Below, piece by piece: positions 10,162-19,568 of a DNA stretch of 55,306 nt. Each line of letters starts with the position of its first letter. The first letter of the stretch is position 1. The notes under the pieces were generated by a model. It made no database searches. It had not been told where the DNA came from and saw only the letters and a program-made list of their open reading frames with translations. A program made the translations under genes and the position numbers. This stretch comes from Burkholderiales bacterium (GTDB lineage Bacteria; Pseudomonadota; Gammaproteobacteria; Burkholderiales; Burkholderiaceae_C), in contig CANCFV010000012.1 of NCBI GenBank assembly GCA_947377275.1, positions 1-55,306 on the forward strand, given 5' to 3'.

Positions 10162-12168
10162 TCAGCGCGCGTGCGAGATCCAATCGACCCAGGGTTGCAA
10201 GCCCGCCGCGTCGTCGCGCAAACCGAAAGGTGTGCGGACAGCATCGGGGCGCTGCATGGCCAGGCCCACGGCCAGCACGTCGATCATCAACAAGTGCAAG
10301 ATCCGCGAGACCATGGACAACTGCACGGTGCGGCCCTCGACGTGGTCCACCGCCAGCGTCACCGTGGCCTTGCGAGCCAGGGGCGAGTCGCTGGCAGTGA
10401 TGGCCACCACCGAAGCGCCGGCTGCCAGCGCACGGCTGACCGCAGTCAACAGCTCGGGCACCGCCCCTGAGCGCGACACCGCCACCACCACATCGCCCGG
10501 CATCAACAGATCGGCCGCCATCGACTGCAGAGCGCTGTCGGCGTGCGCGGTGGCCGAGATGCCAAAGCGCAAGAACTTGTACTGCGCGTCAACGGCCACG
10601 ATGTGCGAGTTGCCCACGCCGTGGAACTCCACCCGACGCGCCTGTCGCAGAAGATCGATCGCCCGCGCGACAGCCTGCCCATTGAGGCCGTCGCGCAAGG
10701 CCACGATGGCCGCCACGGTGTTGTCCAGCACCTTGGCTGACAAATCGGGCGCGCTGTCACCCACCCGCACCTGGCTGTGGGCCAAGGGCACCGCACCGCT
10801 GAGGTGAGAAGCCAACTTGAGCTTGAAATCAGACAAGCCATCAAAGCCCAGGCTGCGGCAAAAACGGATCACCGTGGGCTGGCTCACCGACGCCATGCGT
10901 GCAATGTCAGACACGGGCTCATTGACCACGCTGCGGGGGTGCGCCAGCACATGGTCGGCCACCCTTTGCTCGGCAGGACTGAGCTCGACACGGTGGGCCT
11001 GGATGCGCGCCAGCAAAGCACTGGGCGCGGGGCCCTGCGCTGTTGCATCAGCTGCATCAGCTGCATCAAGCCTTGAGGCGGCCTTGCCTGAGGGCCCAGC
11101 GGGCAGCACCCGCACCTGCTCGGCCAGCAACATGGCCAGGCCCTGCCACAGCGGCGGGGCTTCGGTCACCAACCAGGTGGGCACCTTGGCCAGGTAAGGC
11201 GCCAGGCGCCCCTTGGCCTCAAAGCGCTCCCGAAAGCCAGACGACGCCAGCAGGGGCCCGACCTGACGCAACAACTCGCCGCACAGGTACACCCCACCAG
11301 ACGCGCCCAAGGTCAAGGCCACATCGGCAGCCAGCGTGCCCAGCATGCGGCACCACATTTGCACGGCGCGCAAGCTGCGTGCATCGCCTGCGTGGGCTTG
11401 CGACACCACCTGCAAGGCCGGTAAGGCCACGTCATCAGAGGACGCGGCCTCGTCCATGGCCAGGCACTGACCTTGGTGATCAAGCGCAGACCAAACAAAG
11501 CTCAGGCCGGCCGCCGACACCATGCGTTCGGCCGAGACGTGAGACCAACGCTGCCAAGCAGCCTGCAGCAATCGCAACTCGTCGGCATCGGCAGGTGCAA
11601 AGGTCGTGTGACCGCCTTCACTGCCCAGGGTAATGCGGCGGTCAGCAGACGGGATCACGCCCGACACACCCAGGCCCGCACCCTCGCTCAGGCTGGGGCC
11701 GATCACAGCTTGCACCGCGCCAGGCACGGCCTGCCCGACACCCACCGCTGACAAGGCTTGAGCGCCCAACTGAGGCACGGCCATGGCGAGCGCGGTGAAA
11801 TCATTGACCACCAGCAGGGTCTGCGCCGACAAAGCTTCACGCCACGCCTGCACCGAGCCGCTCTGCGCCACCGCAGAACCCGGCACCGTCAGGTGCACAA
11901 GATCGCCATGGATGCTGCCAGGCACCGCCAAGGCCACATGCCGTGGTGCATCGCCGCTGGCATCGACCAAGCGGTCGCCGTTCAAAGCCCGCCACGCAGC
12001 CAGCAACGCCACAGGCACGTCGTCCGGCGATGGGCAGAACTGTTTGTGAACCATGGCCTGCCCGGGGCGCTGCACACTCAACTGACCCGAAGCGTCCAGC
12101 ACGGCCAACGCACAAGTGGCATCCAGGTTCACGAACGGTGTCGAGGGCAAAACAGGCGTCAGGTCCAT
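10162..12168 (-). CDS. hexR: Glucokinase-like domain fused to HexR/RpiR-family regulator
   Basis: The 668-residue protein has two parts. Residues 1-350 are glucokinase-like: VNDFTALAM keeps the catalytic-type Asp123, and GSEGGHTTFAP (182-192) and TLGASGGVYL (286-295) are clear. After an Ala/Asp-rich linker (about 364-380), residues 385-668 form an RpiR regulator, with a helix-turn-helix (DIARMASVSQPTVIRFCRSL, 421-440) and a SIS sugar-phosphate domain (GVGNSH, VSRSGAVPE). Burkholderia has a bifunctional Glk-regulator of this plan. Here the kinase half is unusual: the DVGGTN motif is NLDATC (14-19), the TNxxW sugar motif is absent, and GGGIVPR has become CGELLRQ. The kinase half is probably inactive or a sensor. 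The regulator half is the best candidate for the operator at 7435-7449. Confidence 0.88.
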   Translation of the reverse strand: MDLTPVLPSTPFVNLDATCALAVLDASGQLSVQRPGQAMVHKQFCPSPDDVPVALLAAWRALNGDRLVDASGDAPRHVALAVPGSIHGDLVHLTVPGSAVAQSGSVQAWREALSAQTLLVVNDFTALAMAVPQLGAQALSAVGVGQAVPGAVQAVIGPSLSEGAGLGVSGVIPSADRRITLGSEGGHTTFAPADADELRLLQAAWQRWSHVSAERMVSAAGLSFVWSALDHQGQCLAMDEAASSDDVALPALQVVSQAHAGDARSLRAVQMWCRMLGTLAADVALTLGASGGVYLCGELLRQVGPLLASSGFRERFEAKGRLAPYLAKVPTWLVTEAPPLWQGLAMLLAEQVRVLPAGPSGKAASRLDAADAADATAQGPAPSALLARIQAHRVELSPAEQRVADHVLAHPRSVVNEPVSDIARMASVSQPTVIRFCRSLGFDGLSDFKLKLASHLSGAVPLAHSQVRVGDSAPDLSAKVLDNTVAAIVALRDGLNGQAVARAIDLLRQARRVEFHGVGNSHIVAVDAQYKFLRFGISATAHADSALQSMAADLLMPGDVVVAVSRSGAVPELLTAVSRALAAGASVVAITASDSPLARKATVTLAVDHVEGRTVQLSMVSRILHLLMIDVLAVGLAMQRPDAVRTPFGLRDDAAGLQPWVDWISHAR
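11042..11068 (-). repeat. Three tandem 9-bp units in the interdomain linker
   Basis: Three copies of a 9-bp unit (GTTGCATCA, then GCTGCATCA twice) encode DAADAADAT on the minus strand, in the linker between the glucokinase-like and regulator domains. Slippage here would change linker length in steps of three residues without shifting the frame. Confidence 0.8.
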
Positions 12169-12348
12169 GCGCTCAGTGTAGCCAGCGGACCACCTGCTTG
12201 AAGGGGTAGGCCACGCAATCCCTTAGCACTCGCACCAAGGGCATGCCGTAGCCTTCAGCTTCGTTCAGCCGTTAGCCATCACCCGCACCTCAGCCGCACA
12301 CCGCACCCCATCGCGGCCCCACAAAGGCCCGTGCACCGTGCCCGCCCC

Positions 12349-13716
12349 ATGACGACCCCATTTGTGCCCAAACACATTGTGCTGACCACCTTCGGTACCC
12401 ACGGCGACATCGTGCCCTTCATCGGCATCGCCAAACAGCTTCAGGCGCTGGGGCACCGACCTGTGTTGGCCACCTCCAGCTTCTTTGCGCCGCTGGCCGC
12501 GCAGCACGGCGTTGAATTTCACCCCGTGGCCCCGCACCACAGCCAGCACGACAAAGACCTGGGGCTGCTCCAAACCGAACGTCTGCAAAAAGCGTTTCAC
12601 CCGCTGACCGGTGGCAAGTTCGTGATGGAAAAACTGGTCTACCCCTACATGGACCAGATCTGCGACGAGCTGGCCCAGGCATGCGAAGGCGCCGACCTGC
12701 TGGTCGCCCCACCGACGACCCCTTGGGCACACCTGGTGGCACACCGCGTGGGCATGCCATGGAAGTCACTGATCGTGCAAGCGCTGACCTTGAGCGTGCA
12801 ATCGGCGCAAGACCCTCCGGTGGTGTCCAACCACTTGTCGCTGCGCCCCCTGCCCAAATGGATCGGCGAGCGCAACTATGCAAGGGCTTTCAAGTGGCTG
12901 CGCGACAGCAGCCGAGCCATGATCAAACCGCTGGATGACAAAGCCCGCGAGTACGGCATCTTTAACAAGCAAAGCAACCCGATGTTCGAAGGCTGCATCT
13001 CACCCCGGGGCAGCATCGCGCTGTTCCCAGAATTGATGATGCGCAAACCCTTGCCCACCGACCTGCCGGGCCAGGTGAGCTTTGCGGGTTTCAATTATTT
13101 CGATGGCAACACGGCGCCCTTGTCAGATGAGCTTGAGGCCTTCTTGCAGGCTGGCGAGCCCCCGGTGGTGTTCAGCCTGGGCTCGTCGCTGTGGTTCCAG
13201 GCCAAGCGCTTTTACCCTGTGTGGTCACGCATGTGCGAACGCCTGGGCGTGAGGGCCATCTTCTTGGCCGGCGAAGGCGCGTTGCCCACACCTTTGCCCG
13301 CCGGACAGGTGGTGGCCGGCTGGGCCTCTGTCGGCGCCTTGTTTCCTCGTTGCAAAGCGGTGGTGAACCCCGGCGGCTGCGGGATCTCGTCTCAGGTCAT
13401 GAATGCCGGCATCCCACAACTGATCGTGCCCTTCGGCATGGACCAGCCCGACAACGCCGCGCGCCTGACCCAGCTGGGCGCGGCCCTGAGCGTCAAGCCG
13501 GGCCAGGCCAAAGACAAGACCTTCGAACTCGCTCTGCACCGACTGGTCAAGGACACGGCGTTGCACGCCCGTGCGAAATCCTTGCGCCAAGAGATCAATG
13601 CCGAATGCGGCACGGTGGAGGTCGCACGTTTGTTGGATCTGGAGTTGCAAAACACAAGCCATGTCGCAAAAAATCCCTGTGTCCACCCTGTAAACCCTGC
13701 CCGAGCCCCTATCTGA
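12349..13716 (+). CDS. GT1-family glycosyltransferase (UDP-glucosyl/rhamnosyl-transferase-like)
   Basis: This 455-residue protein has the GT-B architecture of family 1: an N-terminal acceptor half beginning TTFGTHGDIVPFIGIAKQL (about 14-32) and a C-terminal donor half with FSLGSSLW, the VNPGGCGISSQVMNAGIPQL donor-binding segment and PFGMDQPDNA. Relatives act on sterols, lipids, rhamnolipids and antibiotics; the acceptor cannot be read here. Start: ATG at 12349 is chosen over an in-frame codon at 12331. An ABC export system begins 73 bases downstream, suggesting but not proving a link such as glycolipid modification and transport. Confidence 0.85.
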   Translation: MTTPFVPKHIVLTTFGTHGDIVPFIGIAKQLQALGHRPVLATSSFFAPLAAQHGVEFHPVAPHHSQHDKDLGLLQTERLQKAFHPLTGGKFVMEKLVYPYMDQICDELAQACEGADLLVAPPTTPWAHLVAHRVGMPWKSLIVQALTLSVQSAQDPPVVSNHLSLRPLPKWIGERNYARAFKWLRDSSRAMIKPLDDKAREYGIFNKQSNPMFEGCISPRGSIALFPELMMRKPLPTDLPGQVSFAGFNYFDGNTAPLSDELEAFLQAGEPPVVFSLGSSLWFQAKRFYPVWSRMCERLGVRAIFLAGEGALPTPLPAGQVVAGWASVGALFPRCKAVVNPGGCGISSQVMNAGIPQLIVPFGMDQPDNAARLTQLGAALSVKPGQAKDKTFELALHRLVKDTALHARAKSLRQEINAECGTVEVARLLDLELQNTSHVAKNPCVHPVNPARAPI

Positions 13717-13722
13717 GGGACG

Positions 13723-13743
13723 GTCTAACGCCAATCGTTAGAC
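13723..13743. promoter_or_regulatory. Perfect 8-bp inverted repeat upstream of the ABC operon
   Basis: GTCTAACG (13723-13730), CCAAT, then CGTTAGAC (13736-13743) form a 21-bp symmetric element between the GT1 stop and the ABC adaptor start at 13790. There is no T-run, so an operator is more likely than a terminator. No local regulator gene is obviously paired with it. Confidence 0.5.
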
Positions 13744-13789
13744 ACCCCAGAAGCATGCACAATCCTTCTTTCTTTCGCCTCGAAACGCC

Positions 13790-15019
13790 ATGTCAGATGT
13801 ACCCGCTCCCTCGGCTTTGTCCAAACTGAAAATCGACCGAGGTGCTGCCGCCCCGGTCAAGAAGAAGTCGAGTCTCATGCCTTGGCTGTTAGCCGCTGGC
13901 GTGGCCGCCGCTGCTGGCGCGTACTTCCTGGCGCCTCGAACCACCGAAGTCAAAACCACCTCGGTCGTCTTCAGCACCCCATCGCAGCAATACGTGCAGC
14001 TCACCGCCTCTGGTTATGTGGTGGCGCAACGCCGCGCTGCCGTGGCGTCCAAAGCCGCTGGCCGACTGGTCGAGCTGAACGTGCGTGAAGGCTCGAAGGT
14101 CAAGACCGGCGACCTGCTGGCCCGCCTGGATGCCAGCGACATCCGTGCCGCCATGCTGGGTGCCGAAGCCGCCATCCACCAGGCCGAAGCCAACGTCAAA
14201 CAAGCCCAGGTGCAGTTGATCAACGCCCGCGCCGAAACCGCACGCACACGCGGACTCGAGGCCCAAGGCTTTGTCTCGCCACAGTTGGTTGAGACCACCG
14301 TGAGCAAGAACAAAGCGGCCTTCGCGCAGGTGTCTGCCGCTGAAGCCGCCTTGGCCCAAACCCAAGCCCAGTTGAAGGTGCAGAAGGTCAACCTCGACTA
14401 CACCGAAATCCGCGCGCCCTTTGACGGCGTCGTGCTGGTCAAGAACGCCAACGTGGGCGACATGATCACCCCCATGTCGAGTGCCGCCGGCGCGCAAGGC
14501 GCCGTGGTCACCATGGCCGACATGAGCACGCTCGAAGTCGAAGCCGACGTGTCCGAGGGCAACCTGTCCAAGACCAAGACCGGCCAGCCGGTCGAGATCA
14601 CGCTGGACGCCCTGCCCGCGGTGCGCTTCCGCGGCCATGTGGCGGGCATCGTGCCCACGGTCGACCGCGCCAAGGCCACGGTCATGACCAAGATCAAGTT
14701 CGACGAACTCGACACCCGCATCCTGCCCGAGATGAGCGCCAAGGTCAGCTTCTTGTCGCAAGGCATCACCGCCGCTGACCAACAACCCGTGCTGGCCGTG
14801 GCCAACAACGCCGTTGTCACGCTAGACGGCAAGAGCGTGGTCTACCGCATCAAGTCGGTGGATGGCAAAGACATTGTCGAAGAGGTCGTGATCAAGGCCG
14901 GCCGCAAGCTGGGTGACCTGCGCGAAGTCAGCGGCGACATCAAGTCGGGCGACAAGCTCGTGACAGATCCGGCTGGCCACGTCAAGAACGGCGCCAAAGT
15001 CAGCATCAGCGCTTCGTGA
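13790..15019 (+). CDS. Periplasmic adaptor (membrane fusion) protein of an ABC exporter, MacA-like
   Basis: The 409-residue protein has a cytoplasmic tail, one membrane anchor (about 29-48), then the adaptor plan: a lipoyl half (QRRAAVASKAAGRLVELNV), a coiled-coil hairpin rich in Ala/Gln/Glu (about 118-200), the second lipoyl half (LDYTEIRAPFDGVVLVKNAN), a beta-barrel and a membrane-proximal domain. It would link the inner-membrane ABC complex encoded next to an outer-membrane channel, which is not present locally. Four genes follow in tandem with gaps of 10 to 20 bases, so this heads an operon. The perfect inverted repeat at 13723-13743 lies just upstream. Confidence 0.88.
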   Translation: MSDVPAPSALSKLKIDRGAAAPVKKKSSLMPWLLAAGVAAAAGAYFLAPRTTEVKTTSVVFSTPSQQYVQLTASGYVVAQRRAAVASKAAGRLVELNVREGSKVKTGDLLARLDASDIRAAMLGAEAAIHQAEANVKQAQVQLINARAETARTRGLEAQGFVSPQLVETTVSKNKAAFAQVSAAEAALAQTQAQLKVQKVNLDYTEIRAPFDGVVLVKNANVGDMITPMSSAAGAQGAVVTMADMSTLEVEADVSEGNLSKTKTGQPVEITLDALPAVRFRGHVAGIVPTVDRAKATVMTKIKFDELDTRILPEMSAKVSFLSQGITAADQQPVLAVANNAVVTLDGKSVVYRIKSVDGKDIVEEVVIKAGRKLGDLREVSGDIKSGDKLVTDPAGHVKNGAKVSISAS

Positions 15020-15032
15020 TCGGCCCCACACC

Positions 15033-15752
15033 ATGAGCGCACACGCCGAACACGCCGACAGCGATCTGCTGATCCGCATCGATCACCTGACCAAAACCTA
15101 CACGCGGGGCGACCAGCTCATCCAGGTCTTGCGAGACATCAACCTGGAAGTGCGCAAGGCCGAGTTCGTCTCTTTGATGGGGCCCAGCGGTTCCGGCAAG
15201 AGCACGCTGCTCAACCTGATCGCCGGCATCGACCAGCCCAGCTCGGGCACCATCGCCATTGGTGGCGTTGACATCGCCACCCTGGACGAAGGCGCCCTGG
15301 CCGACTGGCGCGCCGCCAACGTGGGCTTCATCTTCCAGTTCTACAACCTCATGCCCGTGCTCACGGCGTTTGAGAACGTTGAGCTGCCCCTGCTGTTGAC
15401 CAACCTCACGCGCAAGGAGCGCAAGGCGCACGTCGAGGCGACGCTGGAGATGGTCCGCCTGGCCGACCGCATGGACCACTACCCCAATGAGCTGTCGGGT
15501 GGACAACAGCAGCGCGTGGCCATTGCCCGTGCCCTGGTGACCGACCCCGCGCTGATCGTGGCCGACGAGCCCACGGGTGACCTGGACCGCGCCACCGGCG
15601 AAGAAGTGCTGCTGCTGATGGACGAGCTGCACCGTGACCTGGGCAAGACCATCGTGATGGTGACGCACGATCCCAAGGCGGCCATGCGCGCCAGCCGCAT
15701 GATCCACCTTGAAAAAGGTGTGCTGGTGGACGACCCCGCCGACGCGCACTGA
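15033..15752 (+). CDS. ABC transporter ATP-binding protein, MacB/LolD type
   Basis: This 239-residue ATPase powers the two FtsX-type permeases encoded downstream. Walker A is GPSGSGKST (50-58), the Q-loop is [10 protein letters not shown], the signature is LSGGQ (154-158), and Walker B is LIVADE (174-179) followed by PTGDLD and the H-loop VTHD. The sequence belongs to the LolD/MacB/FtsE group, which performs mechanotransmission rather than classic substrate translocation. It lies 13 bases after the adaptor gene. The substrate is unknown. Confidence 0.92.
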   Translation: MSAHAEHADSDLLIRIDHLTKTYTRGDQLIQVLRDINLEVRKAEFVSLMGPSGSGKSTLLNLIAGIDQPSSGTIAIGGVDIATLDEGALADWRAANVGFIFQFYNLMPVLTAFENVELPLLLTNLTRKERKAHVEATLEMVRLADRMDHYPNELSGGQQQRVAIARALVTDPALIVADEPTGDLDRATGEEVLLLMDELHRDLGKTIVMVTHDPKAAMRASRMIHLEKGVLVDDPADAH

Positions 15753-15772
15753 AGCAGACGAGCACGCAGTAC

Positions 15773-16933
15773 ATGTTCATCTTCAAGCTCCTGCTGAAAA
15801 ACGCTTTCAGGCACAAGCTCCGCACCCTGCTGACCATGGTCGGCTTGATCGTGGCCATTAGTGCCTATGGCCTGCTGCGCACCATCGTCGATGCCTGGTA
15901 CGCCGGTGTCGACGCCACGTCCAGCACCCGCCTGATCACGCGCAGCGCCATCTCGGTGGGCTACCCGCTGCCCCTTTACTACGCGGACCGCATCCGCAAG
16001 GTCGAAGGTGTCAGCGAAGTGACCTGGGCCAACTGGTTTGGCGGCATCTACATCGACCGCAAGAACTTCTTTGCCCGCTTTGCCGTTGATGGCCCGAGCT
16101 ACTTCAAGATCTACCCCGAGTACCGCATCAGCGACGATGAAAAGGCCGCCTTCCTGGCCGACCGCCAGGGCGCCGTCATTGGTCGTCAGTTGGCGCAGCG
16201 CTATGGCTGGAAGGTGGGCGATGTGATCCCGCTCAGCGGCACGCTCTACCCGGGCAAGTGGAACTTCAACATCCGTGGCATTTACCACGGTGACGACGCC
16301 CGCACCGATGAGTCGCTGATGTTGATGCATTGGACGTTGTTGTCGGAGAGCGTGCGCAAACAGCTCAATTCAGGTGCTGCCAACCAGGTCGGCATCTACG
16401 TGGTCAACATCAAGGACCCGACACGTGCGGCGGCGATCTCACAAGAGATCGACAAAATCTTCCACAACTCGTCGGCCGAAACGCGCACCGAAACCGAAAA
16501 GGCCTTCCAGCTGGGCATCGTCTCGATGAGCCAGGCCATCTTGCTGGCGATCCGGGCCGTGAGCTTCGTCGTGATCCTGATCATCATGGCCGTGATGGCC
16601 AACACCATGACCATGACCGCACGTGAGCGCCTGGCCGAGTACGCCACGCTCAAGGCCCTGGGTTTCTCGCCCGGCTTTGTGGTCAAGCTGCTGTTTGGCG
16701 AAAGCCTGATGATCGCGGCGATTGGCGGCGGGGTGGGCATTGCCATGACCTTCCCTCTGGCCATGGGCTTCGTGTCGCAAACCGGCACGCTGTTCAAGGT
16801 GTTCGAAGTGTCGCAAGGCACGATGGTGTTCCAGGCGCTGGCAGCGCTGGGCGTGGGCTTGATCGCCGCGGCTTGGCCCGCCTGGAAGATGTCGCGCATC
16901 GACATCGTTCAAGGCCTGCGCCACGTCGCTTGA
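15773..16933 (+). CDS. ABC transporter permease, FtsX/MacB family (first of two)
   Basis: The 386-residue protein has one N-terminal membrane segment (about 17-40), a large periplasmic domain (about 45-250) and three C-terminal membrane segments, with the FtsX-type sequence [20 protein letters not shown] before the penultimate helices. It should pair with the second permease at 16944 as a heterodimer on the shared ATPase. Separate, unequal permeases distinguish this system from MacB, which is a single ATPase-permease fusion. Confidence 0.9.
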   Translation: MFIFKLLLKNAFRHKLRTLLTMVGLIVAISAYGLLRTIVDAWYAGVDATSSTRLITRSAISVGYPLPLYYADRIRKVEGVSEVTWANWFGGIYIDRKNFFARFAVDGPSYFKIYPEYRISDDEKAAFLADRQGAVIGRQLAQRYGWKVGDVIPLSGTLYPGKWNFNIRGIYHGDDARTDESLMLMHWTLLSESVRKQLNSGAANQVGIYVVNIKDPTRAAAISQEIDKIFHNSSAETRTETEKAFQLGIVSMSQAILLAIRAVSFVVILIIMAVMANTMTMTARERLAEYATLKALGFSPGFVVKLLFGESLMIAAIGGGVGIAMTFPLAMGFVSQTGTLFKVFEVSQGTMVFQALAALGVGLIAAAWPAWKMSRIDIVQGLRHVA

Positions 16934-16943
16934 GGTTCTACAC

Positions 16944-18113
16944 ATGCGAGCGATTCCCCTGTCTTACGTCCTGCGCAACCTGTGGGTGCGCCGGGTCACC
17001 ACCTTCTTGACCGCCGGCGGCATGGCCCTGGTGGTGTTCGTGTTCGCCACCGTGCTGATGATGAGCGAGGGCATCAACGAAACGTTGGTGGCCACCGGCC
17101 AGATCGACAACGTCATGGTGCTGCGCAAAGGCGCCGGTGCCGAGATCAACTCGGCCATCACGCGCGAGCAGGCCAGCACCATCGACAACGTGCCCGGTGC
17201 GGCCACCGACAGCCTGGGCCGCAAGCTCGTGTGCAAAGAGGTGGTGGTGCTCAACAACCTGCCCAAGCGGGGCTCTGAAGACATGAGCAACGTGACGGTG
17301 CGCGGCACTTCGAGCGTCGGCTTAGACCTGCGCCCGCAGATCAAACTGATCGAAGGCCGCATGTTCCGCCCCGGCACCTCCGAGATCGTGGCCGGCCAGG
17401 CCATTGCCCGGGGCTTCGACAACGTCAGCGTCGGCCAGACCTTGCACTTTGCCGGACGCGACTGGCTCGTGGTGGGCCTGTTTGACGCCGGACGCAGCGG
17501 CTTTGACTCCGAGATCTGGGGCGATGTGGACCAGATCATGCAGGGCTTCCACCGCGGGGTGTACTCCAGCGTGCTGTTCCGCCTCGCCAGCCTCGACTCG
17601 TTCAAAGTGGCCCGAGACAGCATGGAGGGCGACCCCCGCCTCCAGATGGACATCAAGCGCGAGCAGCAGTTCTACGCCGAGCAGTCTGAAACGCTGTCCA
17701 AGTTCATCCGTTTGCTGGGCTTATCGCTCTCGGTGATCTTCTCGATCGGCGCGGTGGTTGGCGCCATGATCACGATGTTCGCTGCGGTGGCCTCGCGCAT
17801 CGGCGAAATCGGCACCTTGCGCGCCTTGGGCTTTCGCCGTGAGGCCGTGCTGATCGCCTTCCTGGGCGAGTCGCTGGGCCTGTCGCTGGTGGGCGGCTTG
17901 GTGGGTCTGGGCGGCGCATCCTTGATGCAAACGGTCGACATCTCGACCGTCAACTTCACCACTTTTTCTGAACTGGCTTTCCGTTTCCGGTTCACATGGG
18001 ACGTGGCTGCGCAGACCATGGCCTTCTCGCTGTTGATGGGCGTGCTGGGCGGCTTCATCCCGGCCTGGCGAGCAGCCAAACTCAACATCATCGATTGCCT
18101 TCGACAAGCCTGA
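16944..18113 (+). CDS. ABC transporter permease, FtsX/MacB family (second of two)
   Basis: This 389-residue protein has the same plan as the preceding permease: N-terminal membrane helix, MacB-like periplasmic core, and three C-terminal helices with SRIGEIGTLRALGFRREAVL. The two permeases are clearly diverged rather than a recent duplication. The start is 10 bases after the upstream stop, and the alpha/beta hydrolase gene begins 11 bases after its own stop, so all five genes are probably one transcript. Confidence 0.9.
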   Translation: MRAIPLSYVLRNLWVRRVTTFLTAGGMALVVFVFATVLMMSEGINETLVATGQIDNVMVLRKGAGAEINSAITREQASTIDNVPGAATDSLGRKLVCKEVVVLNNLPKRGSEDMSNVTVRGTSSVGLDLRPQIKLIEGRMFRPGTSEIVAGQAIARGFDNVSVGQTLHFAGRDWLVVGLFDAGRSGFDSEIWGDVDQIMQGFHRGVYSSVLFRLASLDSFKVARDSMEGDPRLQMDIKREQQFYAEQSETLSKFIRLLGLSLSVIFSIGAVVGAMITMFAAVASRIGEIGTLRALGFRREAVLIAFLGESLGLSLVGGLVGLGGASLMQTVDISTVNFTTFSELAFRFRFTWDVAAQTMAFSLLMGVLGGFIPAWRAAKLNIIDCLRQA

Positions 18114-18124
18114 GGTTCCACACC

Positions 18125-19564
18125 ATGGCCAAGCGGTTTCGTGGCTGGAAATGGAGCGTGATCAGGCTGACTGCCCTTGCGGTGGCCAGCGTCGTCAGCG
18201 TGGCATGCGTTCAGAGCATTGTCCTGCCCAGCCACACGGTGGAATGGCCACAAGGCCTCAGCGAAGCGCCCACCGACAGCGGGCCTGCCACCAGCCGGTC
18301 TGTCGCGCTGACGCCCGCCACGGGCTACGACGAAAAAGAGTTCTTCTTCAAGGGACGCGCACGCCGCTTTGCGCCCAAAGGGGACTGGGGTGACGATGGG
18401 CATTGGGCTGTCCAAGCGGCCAATCACACAGAGCCCTTCGGTACCCGCCTGCTTGTGCGCCGCCCCATCGACCCGCAACGCTTCAATGGCATCGTGGTGG
18501 TGGAGTGGTTGAACACCACCCCCGGCTTCGACCTGGACGGTGGCTGGCTGCTGCTGAGCCAGGAGTTGATGCGCGAAGGCTATGCCTGGGTGGGTGTGAG
18601 CGCGCAACCCGAGGGGCTGAACGGCATCAAGCAGGCCGACCCCGCACGTTACGCTGGGGCCCACATCGACAGCAACGACCTGCCCTGGGACATCTTCACT
18701 CAGGCCGGTCTGGCCATCCAAGCCGAGCCGCTTCGGGTGCTGGGCAGCACGCGCGCTCACAAGCTCGTCGCCATGGGCTATTCCCAATCGGCGGTTTGGC
18801 TCAACACCTACATCAACGCCATCGCGCCTTTGAACAAGGTCTACGACGGCTTCTTGCTGCATGGTGGGGCCCCCATGGCCATCTGGACGGACACCGACAA
18901 GGGCGTATACCTGAACCCCAAGTTGCGAGCTGACCCGAGCGCACCCGTGCTGCAGGTCCAAACCGAAATGGAAGTCATGGTGAGCTGGAGCCTGTCCAAA
19001 ACGCCTGACACCGACCTGCACCGCTATTGGGAGATCACCGGCGGGGCCCACATGCACGACGTGATCCAAGAGGGTCTCAAGGCGATTGCACCGGCCTCCT
19101 TCCTGGAGGGGCAACAAAGCTGCATCAAGCCCATCAACAACCTGCCGACAGAGCGCTTCGATCATGCCGCGCTGAACGCCATGCGCCTGTGGATGACCCA
19201 TGGCACACCGGCGCCAAAAGCCCCCAGGCTGGCGCGCAATGGCCTGGGCTTTGTCAAGAACGACGACGACGGCAATGCGCTGGGCGGCCTGCGCTTGCCC
19301 GAGTTGGATGCCCCCACGGCGCAATACGGCATGTACACCAACATGACCAACAGCGCACTGTCGGTCAAGCACATCTACCTGTGTGTGGCCGGGGGCGACC
19401 GCAGGCCTTTCAACGCCAAGCAGTTGAAGGCGCACCACCCTGACCATGCCGCTTACGTCGAGCGCTATCGCGCAGCGTCAGACGCACTGGTGGCGCAAGG
19501 CCTGCTGCGCCCGGCAGACCGCGATGAGGGCCTCGCACAAGCCCAGGCGGCTCAGGTTCCTTGA
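18125..19564 (+). CDS. Exported alpha/beta hydrolase-domain protein, probable lipoprotein
   Basis: The 479-residue protein begins with basic residues and a hydrophobic stretch ending SVVSVAC, a plausible lipobox with Cys28, so it is probably anchored in an envelope membrane. The body resembles the poorly characterised alpha/beta hydrolase family with a VVVVEWLNTTPGFD segment and a nucleophile elbow GYSQS (218-222, Ser220). Substrate unknown. Start: ATG at 18125 rather than an upstream in-frame codon inside the permease gene. It closes the ABC operon, so it may act on the exported molecule, but this is only inference from position. It ends four bases before a convergent gene. Confidence 0.75.
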   Translation: MAKRFRGWKWSVIRLTALAVASVVSVACVQSIVLPSHTVEWPQGLSEAPTDSGPATSRSVALTPATGYDEKEFFFKGRARRFAPKGDWGDDGHWAVQAANHTEPFGTRLLVRRPIDPQRFNGIVVVEWLNTTPGFDLDGGWLLLSQELMREGYAWVGVSAQPEGLNGIKQADPARYAGAHIDSNDLPWDIFTQAGLAIQAEPLRVLGSTRAHKLVAMGYSQSAVWLNTYINAIAPLNKVYDGFLLHGGAPMAIWTDTDKGVYLNPKLRADPSAPVLQVQTEMEVMVSWSLSKTPDTDLHRYWEITGGAHMHDVIQEGLKAIAPASFLEGQQSCIKPINNLPTERFDHAALNAMRLWMTHGTPAPKAPRLARNGLGFVKNDDDGNALGGLRLPELDAPTAQYGMYTNMTNSALSVKHIYLCVAGGDRRPFNAKQLKAHHPDHAAYVERYRAASDALVAQGLLRPADRDEGLAQAQAAQVP

Positions 19565-19568
19565 GGAC

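Noticed and set aside
10145-10165. A hairpin at the eda-hexR convergence
   Set aside because: The stem is short and interrupted, with no T-run.
17672-19447. A 591-codon leftward frame opposite the second permease and alpha/beta hydrolase
   Set aside because: Both sense genes have strong motifs; the antisense product shows no family signature.
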